DNA from: Bacillus sp. M6-12
GTDB taxonomy: Bacteria; Bacillota; Bacilli; Bacillales; DSM-1321
NCBI RefSeq assembly: GCF_002860285.1
Contig: NZ_PGVF01000006.1
Location: 372,001-436,000, forward strand
Direction of reading: 5' to 3'
Length of the DNA stretch: 64,000 nucleotides
Part shown: piece after piece, positions 41,900 to 50,841 of the stretch
Layout: the number at the start of each line of letters is the position of its first letter
Numbering within the stretch: position 1 is the stretch's first letter
The notes under the pieces: generated by a model
The model's database searches: none
Told to the model about the DNA's origin: nothing
What the model saw: the letters and a program-made list of their open reading frames with translations, nothing else
Program-made: the position numbers and the translations under genes

Positions 41900-43075
41900 A
41901 TGCAATCGGAAAAAAATTTTTCTTCACGTATTGATTATGGACTTGCACTAATTTTATTTCTTTTATTTCTAACAAGCTGCATATCCATTTATAGTGCCCA
42001 GACAACAGGGCAGTATGGGAGTACAAATTTCCTGTTAAAGCAGGTAATATTTTATACGGTCGGAACGGGCCTAATCCTTGGAGTTATTACTCTAGACTCG
42101 GACCAGCTTAGAAAATTATCCTGGTATGCTTATGGATTCGGAATAATACTTCTGGTTATATTAATTGCTGCACCGGAAAGCATTGTTCCAAAAATTAACG
42201 GAGCCCGGAGCTGGTTTAGAGTACCGCTGATTGGTTCACTTCAGCCCTCAGAGTTTATGAAGATTTTTCTCATTTTGGCATTGGCCAATGCGGTTTCAGC
42301 CCATAATCAGAACAATCGGATAAAAACTCTGCAAACCGATTTATGGCTTCTGGCTAAGATTGGGTTAATTACATTGCTTCCAATTGGGCTAGTTATGAAA
42401 CAGCCTGATTTAGGGACATCACTTGTATTGATATCAATTATGCTCGGAATGATCTTTATTTCAGGGATATCATGGAAAATACTCTTCCCTATCTTTGCTT
42501 TTGGAGTTTCCTTAGTTTCAGTTATTTTTTATTTTGTTCTTTGGCAGCCCGAATTGCTTGAGAAGTACCTTGGTGTCGAACAATATAAATTTGACCGTAT
42601 CTACTCCTGGCTTGATCCTTACAATAACGCCGGTTCAACTGGATATCAGTTAACCAGGTCGCTTCTGGCAATTGGTTCGGGACAAACAATGGGAAAGGGA
42701 GTTGGGTCCCGGGAAGTTTATTTGCCAGAAAGTCAGACGGATTTTATTTTTAGTATCATTGGGGAAGAATTTGGATTTATTGGTTCAAGTATAGTCATTT
42801 CAATGTTTTTCCTTCTGATTTACCATATTACCAAAATTGGTATGGAAACGAAGAATGATTTTTATACGTATTTATGCGTTGGCGTCATCAGTATGATTAC
42901 TTTCCACGTCTTCCAAAATGTTGGGATGACCATTGGTGTTCTTCCCATTACAGGAATACCGCTTCCATTTATCAGTTATGGCGGCAGCTCGCTTTTGGGC
43001 AATATGCTGGGGATCGGGCTGATTTTCAGTATCCGTTACCATTATAAAAAGTATATGTTCTCTACTGATACTTAA
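41900..43075 (+). CDS. rodA: SEDS-family peptidoglycan polymerase (RodA/FtsW type)
   Basis: 391 residues, ten transmembrane segments. Family marks: GARSWFRVPLIGSLQPSEFM (SEDS motif with the W-Q-PSE), MKQPDLGTSLVLISIMLG (QPDLGT), GSTGYQLTRSLLAIGSGQTM, ESQTDFIFSIIGEEFGFIGS (catalytic-loop Asp), and ITGIPLPFISYGGSSLLGNM (the SEDS signature). SEDS proteins are lipid-II polymerases that work with class B PBPs; RodA works in side-wall growth. The small size and the lack of an ftsW-type tail favour a RodA-like member. The ATG at 41900 has AAGGAGAG 5 nt before it; the earlier in-frame ATG (41840) has no ribosome site. Confidence 0.9.
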   Translation: MQSEKNFSSRIDYGLALILFLLFLTSCISIYSAQTTGQYGSTNFLLKQVIFYTVGTGLILGVITLDSDQLRKLSWYAYGFGIILLVILIAAPESIVPKINGARSWFRVPLIGSLQPSEFMKIFLILALANAVSAHNQNNRIKTLQTDLWLLAKIGLITLLPIGLVMKQPDLGTSLVLISIMLGMIFISGISWKILFPIFAFGVSLVSVIFYFVLWQPELLEKYLGVEQYKFDRIYSWLDPYNNAGSTGYQLTRSLLAIGSGQTMGKGVGSREVYLPESQTDFIFSIIGEEFGFIGSSIVISMFFLLIYHITKIGMETKNDFYTYLCVGVISMITFHVFQNVGMTIGVLPITGIPLPFISYGGSSLLGNMLGIGLIFSIRYHYKKYMFSTDT

Positions 43076-43091
43076 ATAAAAATGATTTTGT

Positions 43092-43130
43092 AAAACAGGT
43101 GCTTTCTTTGTCCAAGGCACCTGTTTTTTT
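43092..43130 (+). terminator. Terminator of rodA
   Basis: AAAACAGGTGC (43092-43102) / GCACCTGTTTT (43117-43127), then TTTT. Confidence 0.85.
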
Positions 43131-43241
43131 AATTCAAAAATCACAATGGATGAGAAGAAAGTCCTATTACAAGGTTTCTACAGGTCTTAACTGGGTATTT
43201 ATAAGTAAGAGGAATGGGTTAGGAGTTATGGAGGGCTATCT

Positions 43242-43973
43242 GTGAAAAAGTCAAAAGAGAAAAAAAGTGCCAAATACTTGTACATATTAATCGTTCTGAT
43301 TGCCGGAGTTCTAGTAATAGATATTGCAGGATTACTACTTGGAGTGAATGGTATCCCGCAAAGTCTTTTCTATACAGCCATACATATAGGTTTAATCGTA
43401 ATACTCATTTTGGCATATCGAAATGTTTGCTTACTTCAGAAAAGAAATGAGAAGTTAAAACAGCTTTCCTATACAGATGGATTAACAGGTATTCCTAATA
43501 GGAGATTTTTTGATGCTTATTATGAAGAGGTCTGGAACGAAATGGCGGAGGAAAACCTGCCTTTAACTGTTATGATACTCGATCTGGATTATTTCAAATC
43601 ATACAACGATACGTATGGCCATCTAGCGGGGGATGATTGTATAAAACTAGTGGCCCGCACCCTTGAAGCGGCTCTATCGTATCCGGGTATGGTTTTCCGT
43701 TTTGGCGGGGAAGAATTTGTAGTCATACTCCCCCGTACAGGTTATACAGAGGGAAAAGAAATAGCGGAAAAATTAAAGAGTAGAATTGAACAGCTTGGCA
43801 TCGTACATGAAAAGTCCCCCAAGTCTCCATTATTAACTGCTAGTCATGGAATATCTGCTGCAGTTCCAAATCTTCAGGAGGAAGCAAAAGATCTGCTCCA
43901 GCTGGCGGATGATATGCTATATGAGGTAAAGAAGGGAAGGATGGACCGTTCAGAATTGATGCAAAAGGGATAA
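43242..43973 (+). CDS. Diguanylate cyclase (GGDEF domain) with two transmembrane segments
   Basis: 243 residues. Two transmembrane helices (about 12-32 and 40-60) with a very short outer loop, then a GGDEF domain: LSYTDGLTGIPNRRFFDAYY, ILDLDYFKSYNDTYGHLAGD, and the active site RFGGEEFVVILPRT (GGEEF variant, which is active in many cyclases), then ASHGISAAVPN and a C-terminal LLQLADDMLYEVKKGRMDRS. An inhibitory RxxD site is not seen before the loop. It makes c-di-GMP from GTP. GTG start with GGAGGG upstream. Confidence 0.88.
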   Translation: MKKSKEKKSAKYLYILIVLIAGVLVIDIAGLLLGVNGIPQSLFYTAIHIGLIVILILAYRNVCLLQKRNEKLKQLSYTDGLTGIPNRRFFDAYYEEVWNEMAEENLPLTVMILDLDYFKSYNDTYGHLAGDDCIKLVARTLEAALSYPGMVFRFGGEEFVVILPRTGYTEGKEIAEKLKSRIEQLGIVHEKSPKSPLLTASHGISAAVPNLQEEAKDLLQLADDMLYEVKKGRMDRSELMQKG

Positions 43974-44073
43974 AAAAGGCGCCAGTTTATCCTTATTCTA
44001 TGGATTATAAGTAAAAGCATTATAAGGGAACTTGTGTGTTTTATATTTCCGGATGATGCTTTTTTTGATTGAA

Positions 44074-44093
44074 TTGATAATGAAAATCATTTA
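44074..44093 (+). promoter_or_regulatory. Fur box of the FhuF-like gene
   Basis: TTGATAATGAAAATCATTTA matches the 19-bp Fur consensus (GATAATGATAATCATTATC) at most positions; it is 60 bp upstream of the start codon. Confidence 0.75.
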
Positions 44094-44150
44094 CAATTGT
44101 ATGTAAATCAAATGAGCATAACTCATCAGCCAATGGAGGGAGTTAAACAG

Positions 44151-44939
44151 ATGAAGCCCGCATTGGAAATTTCTGAAATCGGTCATCTAACAAGGAATTT
44201 TCGTTTTACCACACGAGAATCATCAAATCATAAAGGTTCAATAAACGCAGCGGCATTATCAAATAGTGAAAAATGCCTTGCTTATATAAAGGATATAGAA
44301 GAAGTTTTCGATTCTCCTTCTGCAATTGTTACGGCTTCTCAATTTTCCAAAAGGTACAGTTTCTTAACGGCAGCACCATGTTTATATGCAATGTCTGTCT
44401 TTTCGAAAGGGATGGATTTATCAATAGAGAATACCTATATTGAAGCAGATTTTTTATGTGATCAGTGGGTACCCGATCTCCGTTTATCGGACCTAAGAGT
44501 AAGCATGCCTAACCAAAATCGTTTCGAATGGAGAGAAAGAGTCCTTACCTCCCTTTTTTCTGGAAATATTACAAAAATTTGGGATTCTCTTTCGGCTGCA
44601 ACAAGAGTTCCCAAGGCTATTTTGTGGGAAAATACAGCGGTTTATGTATTTTGGCTATATGAAAAGAAAATAGGAGAAAAATTAGAACTAGAAGCGATTA
44701 GCCGGGCTGAAGAGGATTTCCATTATTTGATTAACGAAGCTCCCGGATGGGTATTTGGTGAAAGCGAAAACCCGCTTAAAAAGTATTACACCTCAGTTGG
44801 GAATGAACAATCAGTCCGGATCCGGAAAACATGCTGCTTATACCATAAGCTTAAGAACAGCACGGACTTCTGTTCAAATTGTCCAACAGGTAACTGTGTG
44901 TTTCGAAATAAAAAGTCAGCCAATACAAAATGGAAATAA
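44151..44939 (+). CDS. FhuF-like ferric-siderophore reductase ([2Fe-2S])
   Basis: 262 residues. The C terminus holds RIRKTCCLYHKLKNSTDFCS then NCP: the CC-x10-CxxC cluster that ligates a [2Fe-2S] centre in FhuF. The middle part (SKRYSFLTAAPCLYAMSVFS; LSAATRVPKAILWENTAVYV) is the alpha-helical ferric iron reductase / IucA-like substrate region. It reduces Fe(III) from a siderophore in the cytoplasm. The Fur box before it and the transporter that follows (yfiY region) fit. The ATG at 44151 has GGAGGGAG before it; the upstream in-frame ATG (44097) lies beside the Fur box without a ribosome site. Confidence 0.82.
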   Translation: MKPALEISEIGHLTRNFRFTTRESSNHKGSINAAALSNSEKCLAYIKDIEEVFDSPSAIVTASQFSKRYSFLTAAPCLYAMSVFSKGMDLSIENTYIEADFLCDQWVPDLRLSDLRVSMPNQNRFEWRERVLTSLFSGNITKIWDSLSAATRVPKAILWENTAVYVFWLYEKKIGEKLELEAISRAEEDFHYLINEAPGWVFGESENPLKKYYTSVGNEQSVRIRKTCCLYHKLKNSTDFCSNCPTGNCVFRNKKSANTKWK

Positions 44940-45024
44940 CTATTTGACTGCAAAAAGCCCTTTTAGCCGGAAAGGCAGTATCTTTCCTCAGGCAATGCTA
45001 AAAATAGTAGCAGGGGGTGGAAAC

Positions 45025-45180
45025 ATGGCTAAAGATGTTCTTTGTGAAGTAAATAACTGCACGTATTGGGCTTCCGGAAACAAATGCAGCGCTGATTCCA
45101 TTTATGTGGTAAGCCATAAAGGGAAACAGGCGTCTACGATAGAAGAAACGGATTGCAAAACGTTTGAAGCACAAAGTTAA
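45025..45180 (+). CDS. DUF1540 small cysteine-rich protein
   Basis: 51 residues: VLCEVNNCTYWASGNKCSAD then SIYVVSHKGKQASTIEETDC and KTF. This is one DUF1540 module (CxVxxCxYxxxxxxCxAxxI...TDCxTF), which should bind a metal (probably zinc). Function unknown; common in spore formers. GGGGGTGG lies 8 nt before ATG. Confidence 0.82.
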   Translation: MAKDVLCEVNNCTYWASGNKCSADSIYVVSHKGKQASTIEETDCKTFEAQS

Positions 45181-45229
45181 TAAGGTGAGTGCCTGTTGAT
45201 AATGGGCAACACTAAAAAGGATACAAAAT

Positions 45230-45257
45230 AACCCGGCCAGTGGTTCTGGCCGGGTTT
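45230..45257. terminator. Terminator after the DUF1540 gene
   Basis: AACCCGGCCAG (45230-45240) / CTGGCCGGGTT (45246-45256), then TCTTAT. Confidence 0.85.
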
Positions 45258-45298
45258 CTTATATTTACTGTGAGTATATTTTTTAACCAGTAAGATAC

Positions 45299-45425
45299 CT
45301 AGCTCCATAGCCCCGCCTCGACACACAAGACAAGGAATGCTGCGACAGAGATACATCGCACGAAACAAAGCGTTAGCTTTTTGAGGGTGTGCTGGTCTCT
45401 ACGTTCCTTTTACCGGGGCGCTTTT
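45299..45425. repeat. Family B repeat, copy 2
   Basis: Begins TAGCTCCATAGCCCCG and ends CGGGGCGCTTTT, with inner GATACATCGCACGAAACAAA and GCGTTAGCTTT shared with copy 1. It ends only 2 bp from the stop codon of the siderophore-binding gene (minus strand), so it serves as its 3' UTR. Confidence 0.7.
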
Positions 45426-45426
45426 C

Positions 45427-46416
45427 TTATTTCACCATGATTTTTTCTAAATCATCCAGCATAAGGTTTGCTGCGATAACTCCGCCAGCAGTGTTCCATG
45501 TCGCATCACTTACCTCATAGGCATTACCATTTTTCACAACATTTAAATTTTTCCATAGCGGATCATTGGTCCATTCTTTTGCTGTATTTAAGGCTTCTTT
45601 ATCTCCTTGTGGAGCATATGTGAAGTAGAAAAGGACATCTCCATCCATTTTAGGTGTTACTTCTTTTCCAACATCAATAGCTAATTTACCAAGTTTATTG
45701 TCTGGAGTAAACAACTCCTCCTGCTCTTTAACACGTTTAAATCCAAGCTGGTTAAAAATAATGCCGGAGAAAGAATCAGTATAGTAAATTCTAGTTTTGC
45801 CAGCCATAAACCGGACAATTGACACTTCTTGATTAACCTTATCGCCCAGTTTTTGTTTCACTTCTTCTACATGTGCATCAAAGTCGCTTAACACTTTAGT
45901 TCCCTCATCTTCGAGGTTAAGAGCCTTAGAGTATAATGTAAAGTTCTCTTTCCAATCTCCTCTTAAGGTTTCTGAAAAAACTGTAGGGGCAATCGTATTT
46001 AATTGTTCGTAAACAGCTTCTTGCCTTAATTTATTACCAATAATTAAATCTGGTTTTAATGAGGCAATCTTCTCCAGATTTACTTCACCCTCAACACCAA
46101 CAACTTCGACCCCATCCATATCCTCTTTTATATGGTCATACCAAGGATCGCCAAGCCAGGATTGAACAGCTCCGACCGGTTTCACTCCCATAGCGAGCAA
46201 TGCCTCTGTGCCTTCGTTTGTGAGAACGACAACTTTCTCAGGCTTCTTTTTCAAAGTGGCAGTTCCCATTGCGTGCTCTACACTATAACTGGTATCTTCC
46301 GTTTTTTTAGCTGCTTCTTTTGTAGCCGCGGGCTTTTCTGAAGTGTTGCCGCAGGCTGCAAGCAGGAAAATCGCGAACAAAGAGATAATACCAAAAATCT
46401 GTTTTAAACCTTTCAT
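45427..46416 (-). CDS. yfiY: YfiY-like iron-siderophore-binding lipoprotein
   Basis: 329 residues. Lipobox FLLAACGN at the end of the signal sequence (Cys about residue 22), then a Ser/Lys-rich linker and the substrate-binding domain (PEKVVVLTNEGTEALLAMGV; LKPDLIIGNKLRQEAVYEQL; GDVLFYFTYAPQGDKEALNT; AGGVIAANLMLDDLEKIM). The closest known relative is B. subtilis YfiY, which binds hydroxamate-citrate siderophores such as schizokinen and arthrobactin. AGGAGG lies 9 nt before the ATG. It is divergent from the permease genes and the region between holds Fur boxes. Confidence 0.85.
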   Translation of the reverse strand: MKGLKQIFGIISLFAIFLLAACGNTSEKPAATKEAAKKTEDTSYSVEHAMGTATLKKKPEKVVVLTNEGTEALLAMGVKPVGAVQSWLGDPWYDHIKEDMDGVEVVGVEGEVNLEKIASLKPDLIIGNKLRQEAVYEQLNTIAPTVFSETLRGDWKENFTLYSKALNLEDEGTKVLSDFDAHVEEVKQKLGDKVNQEVSIVRFMAGKTRIYYTDSFSGIIFNQLGFKRVKEQEELFTPDNKLGKLAIDVGKEVTPKMDGDVLFYFTYAPQGDKEALNTAKEWTNDPLWKNLNVVKNGNAYEVSDATWNTAGGVIAANLMLDDLEKIMVK

Positions 46417-46431
46417 ACTATGGATCCTCCT

Positions 46432-46573
46432 AAATGATAATCATTTTCATTGATATTTTTTATCTTAAAATGCCAATAGAGCAATGTCAACAAATAATTG
46501 ATAATGATTTTCATATTCATTTAAAATTATGAATATTTATTGACTCTAATTGAAAATGAATTTCAAAGTCATT
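46432..46573. promoter_or_regulatory. Three Fur boxes between the divergent siderophore genes
   Basis: Site 1 TGATAATCATTTTCATTGAT (46435-46454), site 2 TTGATAATGATTTTCATATT (46499-46518), site 3 ATTGAAAATGAATTTCAAAG (46549-46568): each is a good match to the repeated heptamer TGATAATNATTATCA-type sequence of Bacillus Fur. Sites 1-2 lie toward yfiY, site 3 toward yfiZ. Confidence 0.85.
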
Positions 46574-46651
46574 GACATAAATTCCGCCGTACCCTAGACT
46601 GAAAACTGAAAAAGATCATTTAATTATATGGGTGGAAGGATTAATTAAAAT

Positions 46652-47653
46652 ATGCTTTTAAAATATACAGGACAGAGATGGAATGGACTCCTTTTTGCTT
46701 TCATTATTTTACTGTTGTTAATGTGCGGCAGTATTGTTTACGGATATACAGATACCACATGGGGAATGGCAATTGATGCGTTTACTGATTTCAATGGTTC
46801 AAATGAGCATATTATCATTCAAGATGTAAGATTGCCCCGGTCGTTGATTGCTGCTGCGGTAGGGGCTAGTTTAGGCGTTTCAGGAGTGTTGATGCAGACT
46901 CTGACAAAAAATCCGCTGGCTTCACCTGATATTATTGGGATAAATGCCGGAGCTGGTCTGGCTGTGGTTATTGCTGTGACGATTTTCAGTGTTGCGAATC
47001 TGTCAATATTTACTTGGATATCTTTCGCCGGAGCTGCTGTGGCCGCAATAAGTGTTTATTTTATTGGATCTTACGGGAGAGAAGGGCTGACCCCCATGAA
47101 GCTTACTCTTGCGGGAGCAGCTATGACAGCCTTTTTCGCCTCATTTACCCAAGGACTTCTAGTTCTTAATGACGCTGCTCTGGAGCAGGTGTTATTTTGG
47201 CTGGCTGGTTCAGTTTCAGGCCGAAAGCTGGAGAATTTAACGGTTGTCCTTCCTTATTTGGCGGTTGGCTGGGCGGGGGCTTTTATGATATCTGCAAAGC
47301 TTAATATTCTATCTATGGGAGAAGATGTTGCGAAGGGGCTCGGAATAAATACTGGCATTTTAAAATTAATGATAGGGCTAATTGTTATCGTTCTTTCAGG
47401 CGGAGCAGTTGCCGTAGCAGGCCCTATCGGTTTTATTGGAATAGTAGTACCGCATCTTACCCGCTTTATTGTAGGCATAGACCATCGCTGGGTTCTACCT
47501 TTTTCCGGAATAATTGGAGCAGTATTGCTTCTTATCGCAGATATTGTTTCCCGGTACGTTCTAATGCCTCAGGAAGTTCCAGTGGGAGTAATGACAGCGA
47601 TAATTGGAACCCCTTTCTTTATTTACATCGCAAGAAAGGGGTTCAACGGATAA
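46652..47653 (+). CDS. yfiZ: FecCD-family iron-siderophore permease (YfiZ-like)
   Basis: 333 residues with about nine or ten transmembrane helices; family segments VRLPRSLIAAAVGASLGVSG, MQTLTKNPLASPDIIGINAG, and GFIGIVVPHLTRFIVGIDHR (coupling-loop region). It is the first subunit of the heteromeric channel. AAGGA lies 11 nt before the ATG, a bit far. Its TAA overlaps the ATG of the next gene (TAATG), so both are made in equal amounts. Confidence 0.88.
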   Translation: MLLKYTGQRWNGLLFAFIILLLLMCGSIVYGYTDTTWGMAIDAFTDFNGSNEHIIIQDVRLPRSLIAAAVGASLGVSGVLMQTLTKNPLASPDIIGINAGAGLAVVIAVTIFSVANLSIFTWISFAGAAVAAISVYFIGSYGREGLTPMKLTLAGAAMTAFFASFTQGLLVLNDAALEQVLFWLAGSVSGRKLENLTVVLPYLAVGWAGAFMISAKLNILSMGEDVAKGLGINTGILKLMIGLIVIVLSGGAVAVAGPIGFIGIVVPHLTRFIVGIDHRWVLPFSGIIGAVLLLIADIVSRYVLMPQEVPVGVMTAIIGTPFFIYIARKGFNG

Positions 47654-48708
47654 TGGGCCAATATAAAATTTTTAGGGCATTTAAAGGAAACATCTCCTTT
47701 CTAATTGATAAAAAGGCATTATTTATTTTCTTGGCATTACTGGCCGGTGCAATGGCAGTATTTCTTATCAGCACAGGAATGGGAGAGATGAAGCTAAGCC
47801 CCTTAGCGGTTCTTCAGGTATTTTTTGGCGGAGGATCAGAAATGGATCGCCTTGTTATCCATTCATTCCGTTTGCCCAGAATCCTCGTTGCTGCCATGGC
47901 TGGAATAGGATTGTCTGTGGCCGGGGGATTACTGCAGGGAATGATCCGGAATCCGCTTGCTTCTCCAGATATCTTGGGGATAACTGGTGGTGCGGCAGTT
48001 GCGGTTGTCGGGTTTTTAGCCATTTTTAGTGATAGCAATCATGTCTTAACAGTGAGTATTAAATGGTTGCCTGTTGCAGCTTTTATAGGGGCAACAATTA
48101 TTTCGGTTCTTATTTATGTGTTCGCGTGGAACAAAGGGGTTTCACCGGTCCGCCTTGTTCTTATAGGAATTGGGATGATGGGTTTGACCAAGGCATTGAC
48201 TACATTAATGATGATCTTGGGGCCTATTTACCAAACCAGCCAGGCAAACATGTGGATTACAGGAACTGTTTATGGTGCTTCGTGGAATAATGTAGCGGTT
48301 ATAGTTCCTTGGATTCTTGTACTCACAGCATTCGCTTTCATATACTCACGTAATGTCAATGTTCAGGAACTTGGTGATGAGGTTGCGACTGGGCTAGGAG
48401 GAAAGGTGCAGCAACAGAGGTTCATATTAATAATGCTCAGTACAGGGCTGATTGCCGGATCCGTTGCATTTGCCGGGGGAATCGGTTTTGTAGGACTGAT
48501 GGCACCCCACATAGCAAGACGGATGGTTGGATCTGCTTTTGGAGCATTATTGCCTGTTTCAGCATTAATCGGCGGAATTATAGTGATGTTAGCCGATTTG
48601 GCAGGCAGAATAGTATTTTCTCCATTAGAAATACCTGCCGGTGTGTTTACAGCGAGTATCGGTGCACCATATTTTATCTACTTGTTATTCAAAACTAGAA
48701 ACTCATAG
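47653..48708 (+). CDS. yfhA: FecCD-family iron-siderophore permease (YfhA-like)
   Basis: 351 residues, FecCD fold again: HSFRLPRILVAAMAGIGLSV, GMIRNPLASPDILGITGGAA, GFVGLMAPHIARRMVGSAFG and LEIPAGVFTASIGAPYFIYL. Start overlaps the previous gene by one base. The two permeases form the heterodimer through which the iron-siderophore complex crosses the membrane. Confidence 0.88.
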   Translation: MGQYKIFRAFKGNISFLIDKKALFIFLALLAGAMAVFLISTGMGEMKLSPLAVLQVFFGGGSEMDRLVIHSFRLPRILVAAMAGIGLSVAGGLLQGMIRNPLASPDILGITGGAAVAVVGFLAIFSDSNHVLTVSIKWLPVAAFIGATIISVLIYVFAWNKGVSPVRLVLIGIGMMGLTKALTTLMMILGPIYQTSQANMWITGTVYGASWNNVAVIVPWILVLTAFAFIYSRNVNVQELGDEVATGLGGKVQQQRFILIMLSTGLIAGSVAFAGGIGFVGLMAPHIARRMVGSAFGALLPVSALIGGIIVMLADLAGRIVFSPLEIPAGVFTASIGAPYFIYLLFKTRNS

Positions 48709-48742
48709 AAAGTCTGAAACAGCTGGAAAAGGAGAGGACAAG

Positions 48743-49546
48743 ATGGGGCATGCGATTGAGACAAATAAACTGACGCTATCATACGGTGATGCCGTAATTA
48801 TTAAAGAACTTAATATTGAAATTCCAAAAGGAGAAATTACTGTCTTTATCGGCGGAAATGGCTGCGGAAAATCCACTCTTTTGCGTTCCATTGCCAGACT
48901 TCTTAAGCCCAGCTCAGGGGCAGTTTTACTGGAAGGTCAAGAGATTGCCAGGCTTTCTACAAAAGATGTAGCTCAAAAAATGGCGATATTGCCGCAATCC
49001 CCGGCGGCTCCGGAAGGCCTTACAGTGCTTCAGCTGGTAAAGCAGGGGCGATACCCGTATCAGTCATGGCTGAAACAATGGTCGATGGAAGACGAGAAAA
49101 AGGTAAGAGATGCTTTACAGGCAACTGGGCTTGAAGATTTAAAAGAAAGGACTGTGGATTCATTGTCTGGAGGTCAAAGGCAGCGTGCGTGGATCGCGAT
49201 GACCCTTGCCCAGGACACGGAAATTCTTTTATTAGATGAACCGACTACTTATTTGGATATGACTCATCAGATTGAAATCCTTGATTTGCTTTTTGAACTG
49301 AATGAGAAGGAGCAAAGAACGATTGTTATGGTTCTTCATGATCTGAACCTGGCCTGCCGGTATGCCCATAATATTGTAGCGATAAAAGACCAGACAATTT
49401 ATGCACAGGGAAAGCCTGAGCATGTGATCAACTGCAGTCTAGTGAAAAAGGTTTTTAGCATGGATTGTGAAGTGACAGTGGATCCTTTGTTTGGAACTCC
49501 GCTGTGTATACCTTATGGAAAAGGACGACGGATCCTAAAAAGTTAA
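48743..49546 (+). CDS. Iron-siderophore ABC transporter ATPase (FecE/YusV-like)
   Basis: 267 residues. Walker A GGNGCGKST, Q-loop ILPQSPAAPEG, signature LSGGQRQRAWIAM, Walker B LLLDEPTTYLDM and switch His in VLHDLNLA: an active ABC subunit of the FhuC/FecE type. In B. subtilis the YfiYZ-YfhA importer has no own ATPase and uses the shared YusV; here an ATPase follows 34 bp after the second permease. The ATG at 48743 has AAAAGGAGAGG before it. Confidence 0.9.
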   Translation: MGHAIETNKLTLSYGDAVIIKELNIEIPKGEITVFIGGNGCGKSTLLRSIARLLKPSSGAVLLEGQEIARLSTKDVAQKMAILPQSPAAPEGLTVLQLVKQGRYPYQSWLKQWSMEDEKKVRDALQATGLEDLKERTVDSLSGGQRQRAWIAMTLAQDTEILLLDEPTTYLDMTHQIEILDLLFELNEKEQRTIVMVLHDLNLACRYAHNIVAIKDQTIYAQGKPEHVINCSLVKKVFSMDCEVTVDPLFGTPLCIPYGKGRRILKS

Positions 49547-49580
49547 TTACAAATAGAAAATCACTAGTAATAATGTAAAC

Positions 49581-49606
49581 AAGACCTGTTATTGATGGGT
49601 CTTTTT
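49581..49606 (+). terminator. Terminator of the siderophore operon
   Basis: AAGACC (49581-49586) / GGTCTT (49598-49603), then TTT. Confidence 0.65.
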
Positions 49607-49683
49607 CATTTTTTCATATTCAAATAAAAAGAAAAATGCTAAAATATAGCTGTCGAATTTTCGAATTTTTTGTATAGTAAAAT

Positions 49684-49698
49684 AATAAAGCGTTTTCA
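49684..49698 (+). promoter_or_regulatory. Possible cre site (CcpA) before the proline dehydrogenase gene
   Basis: AATAAAGCGTTTTCA agrees with the catabolite-response element WTGNAARCGNWWWCA at 13 of 15 positions. It lies directly before the ribosome site, so binding would block transcription in glucose. Confidence 0.5.
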
Positions 49699-49709
49699 GG
49701 GGGCAGTTT

Positions 49710-50624
49710 ATGGAGCAGGCAATGAGAGACTTTTTTCTCTTCCTTTCTAAGAATAAAAGCTTAACAAAAATGGCCAGAAAATATGGCCTTAAGTTTGGCG
49801 CAGCCAGATTTGTAGCAGGAGAAACCATTGATAAGGCAGCCGCAGTGATACAAAATCTGAATCAGCAGGGCCTTGCAGTGACAATTGACTATTTAGGGGA
49901 ATTTGTTGATAACGAACACGAAGCCAATGAAATGGCTGACAATTCAATCCAGGCCATTGAAGCAATTGGCAGGCAAAACCTAAATTCTCAGCTGTCATTG
50001 AAAATGACCTCAATGGGTCTTGATATTTCCGATGAAGTTGTTATGAGGAATATGCGCCGTATCCTGGAAGCAGCGAAAAGAAATAATGTATTTGTCACTA
50101 TTGATATGGAAGATTTCTCAAGGTGCCAGAAAAGCATCGATATTTTTAAGAGGCTGAAATCAGAATATGATAATGTGGGAACTGTAATTCAGGCTTATCT
50201 ATACAGGACGGTACAGGATATTACTGATCTTAACGAATACCATCCAAATTTAAGGCTAGTAAAGGGAGCCTATAAAGAATCTCCTGAAGTGGCCTTCCCG
50301 GAAAAAAAGGATGTTGACGAGAATTTTAAAACTATTATTAAAATGCATCTGCAGAATGGAAATTACACAGCAGTAGCAACACATGATGATGCAATGATTG
50401 AATATACAAAGCAGCTGGTTAAAGAACACAATATTCCTAATGACCAATTTGAGTTTCAGATGCTTTATGGAATCCGGACAGAAAGACAGCTGGAATTGGT
50501 CAAGGAAGGCTATAAAATGCGAGTCTATGTACCATACGGAACCGATTGGTATGGTTACTTTATGCGCCGTCTGGCTGAAAGGCCGGCAAACGTGGCATTC
50601 GTCCTTAAGGGGATGTTTAAGTAA
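49710..50624 (+). CDS. fadM: Proline dehydrogenase (FadM/PutB-type, monofunctional)
   Basis: 304 residues, the normal length for the Gram-positive monofunctional enzyme. Family segments: GETIDKAAAVIQNLNQQGLA, TIDYLGEFVDNEHEA, FVTIDMEDF, LRLVKGAYKESPEVAF, ATHDDAMIEY, FEFQMLYGIR, RVYVPYGTDWYGYFMRRLAE. It is a TIM barrel with FAD that oxidises proline to pyrroline-5-carboxylate. In B. subtilis the YusM/FadM protein lies beside the beta-oxidation genes, as here. GGGGG lies 6 nt before ATG. Confidence 0.9.
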   Translation: MEQAMRDFFLFLSKNKSLTKMARKYGLKFGAARFVAGETIDKAAAVIQNLNQQGLAVTIDYLGEFVDNEHEANEMADNSIQAIEAIGRQNLNSQLSLKMTSMGLDISDEVVMRNMRRILEAAKRNNVFVTIDMEDFSRCQKSIDIFKRLKSEYDNVGTVIQAYLYRTVQDITDLNEYHPNLRLVKGAYKESPEVAFPEKKDVDENFKTIIKMHLQNGNYTAVATHDDAMIEYTKQLVKEHNIPNDQFEFQMLYGIRTERQLELVKEGYKMRVYVPYGTDWYGYFMRRLAERPANVAFVLKGMFK

Positions 50625-50662
50625 AAATATTTCTCTTGTTAATTCATTGGAAATTAAGGAGG

Positions 50663-50695
50663 CCCGTATCAGTTTTTAACTGTATACGGGTCTTT
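50663..50695. terminator. Bidirectional terminator between fadM and yuzL
   Basis: CCCGTAT (50663-50669) / ATACGGG (50684-50690) with an inner CAG/CTG extension; TCTTT follows. Confidence 0.75.
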
Positions 50696-50709
50696 ATAGT
50701 GAACGAAGC

Positions 50710-50841
50710 TTATTTTTTAAACTGGTTATTCTGGCTGTTCCTTTTTTTCGGCCCTTCACGCTCCACAGTTGGACCTGCATTTCCTTTTACACTCGCAGCG
50801 CTGACGCCTGCCGTTGAAGGATTCTTTTTTAATCTAGCCAT
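50710..50841 (-). CDS. yuzL: YuzL-family small protein
   Basis: 43 residues: MARLKKNPSTAGVSAASVKG then NAGPTVEREGPKKRNSQNNQ. The GVSAASVxGNAGPTxE core is the YuzL signature. GGGAGGTGA lies 6 nt before the ATG. In B. subtilis the yuzL gene also sits between fadM and fadN, facing the other way; the same layout is kept. Function unknown, small basic protein. Confidence 0.85.
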   Translation of the reverse strand: MARLKKNPSTAGVSAASVKGNAGPTVEREGPKKRNSQNNQFKK

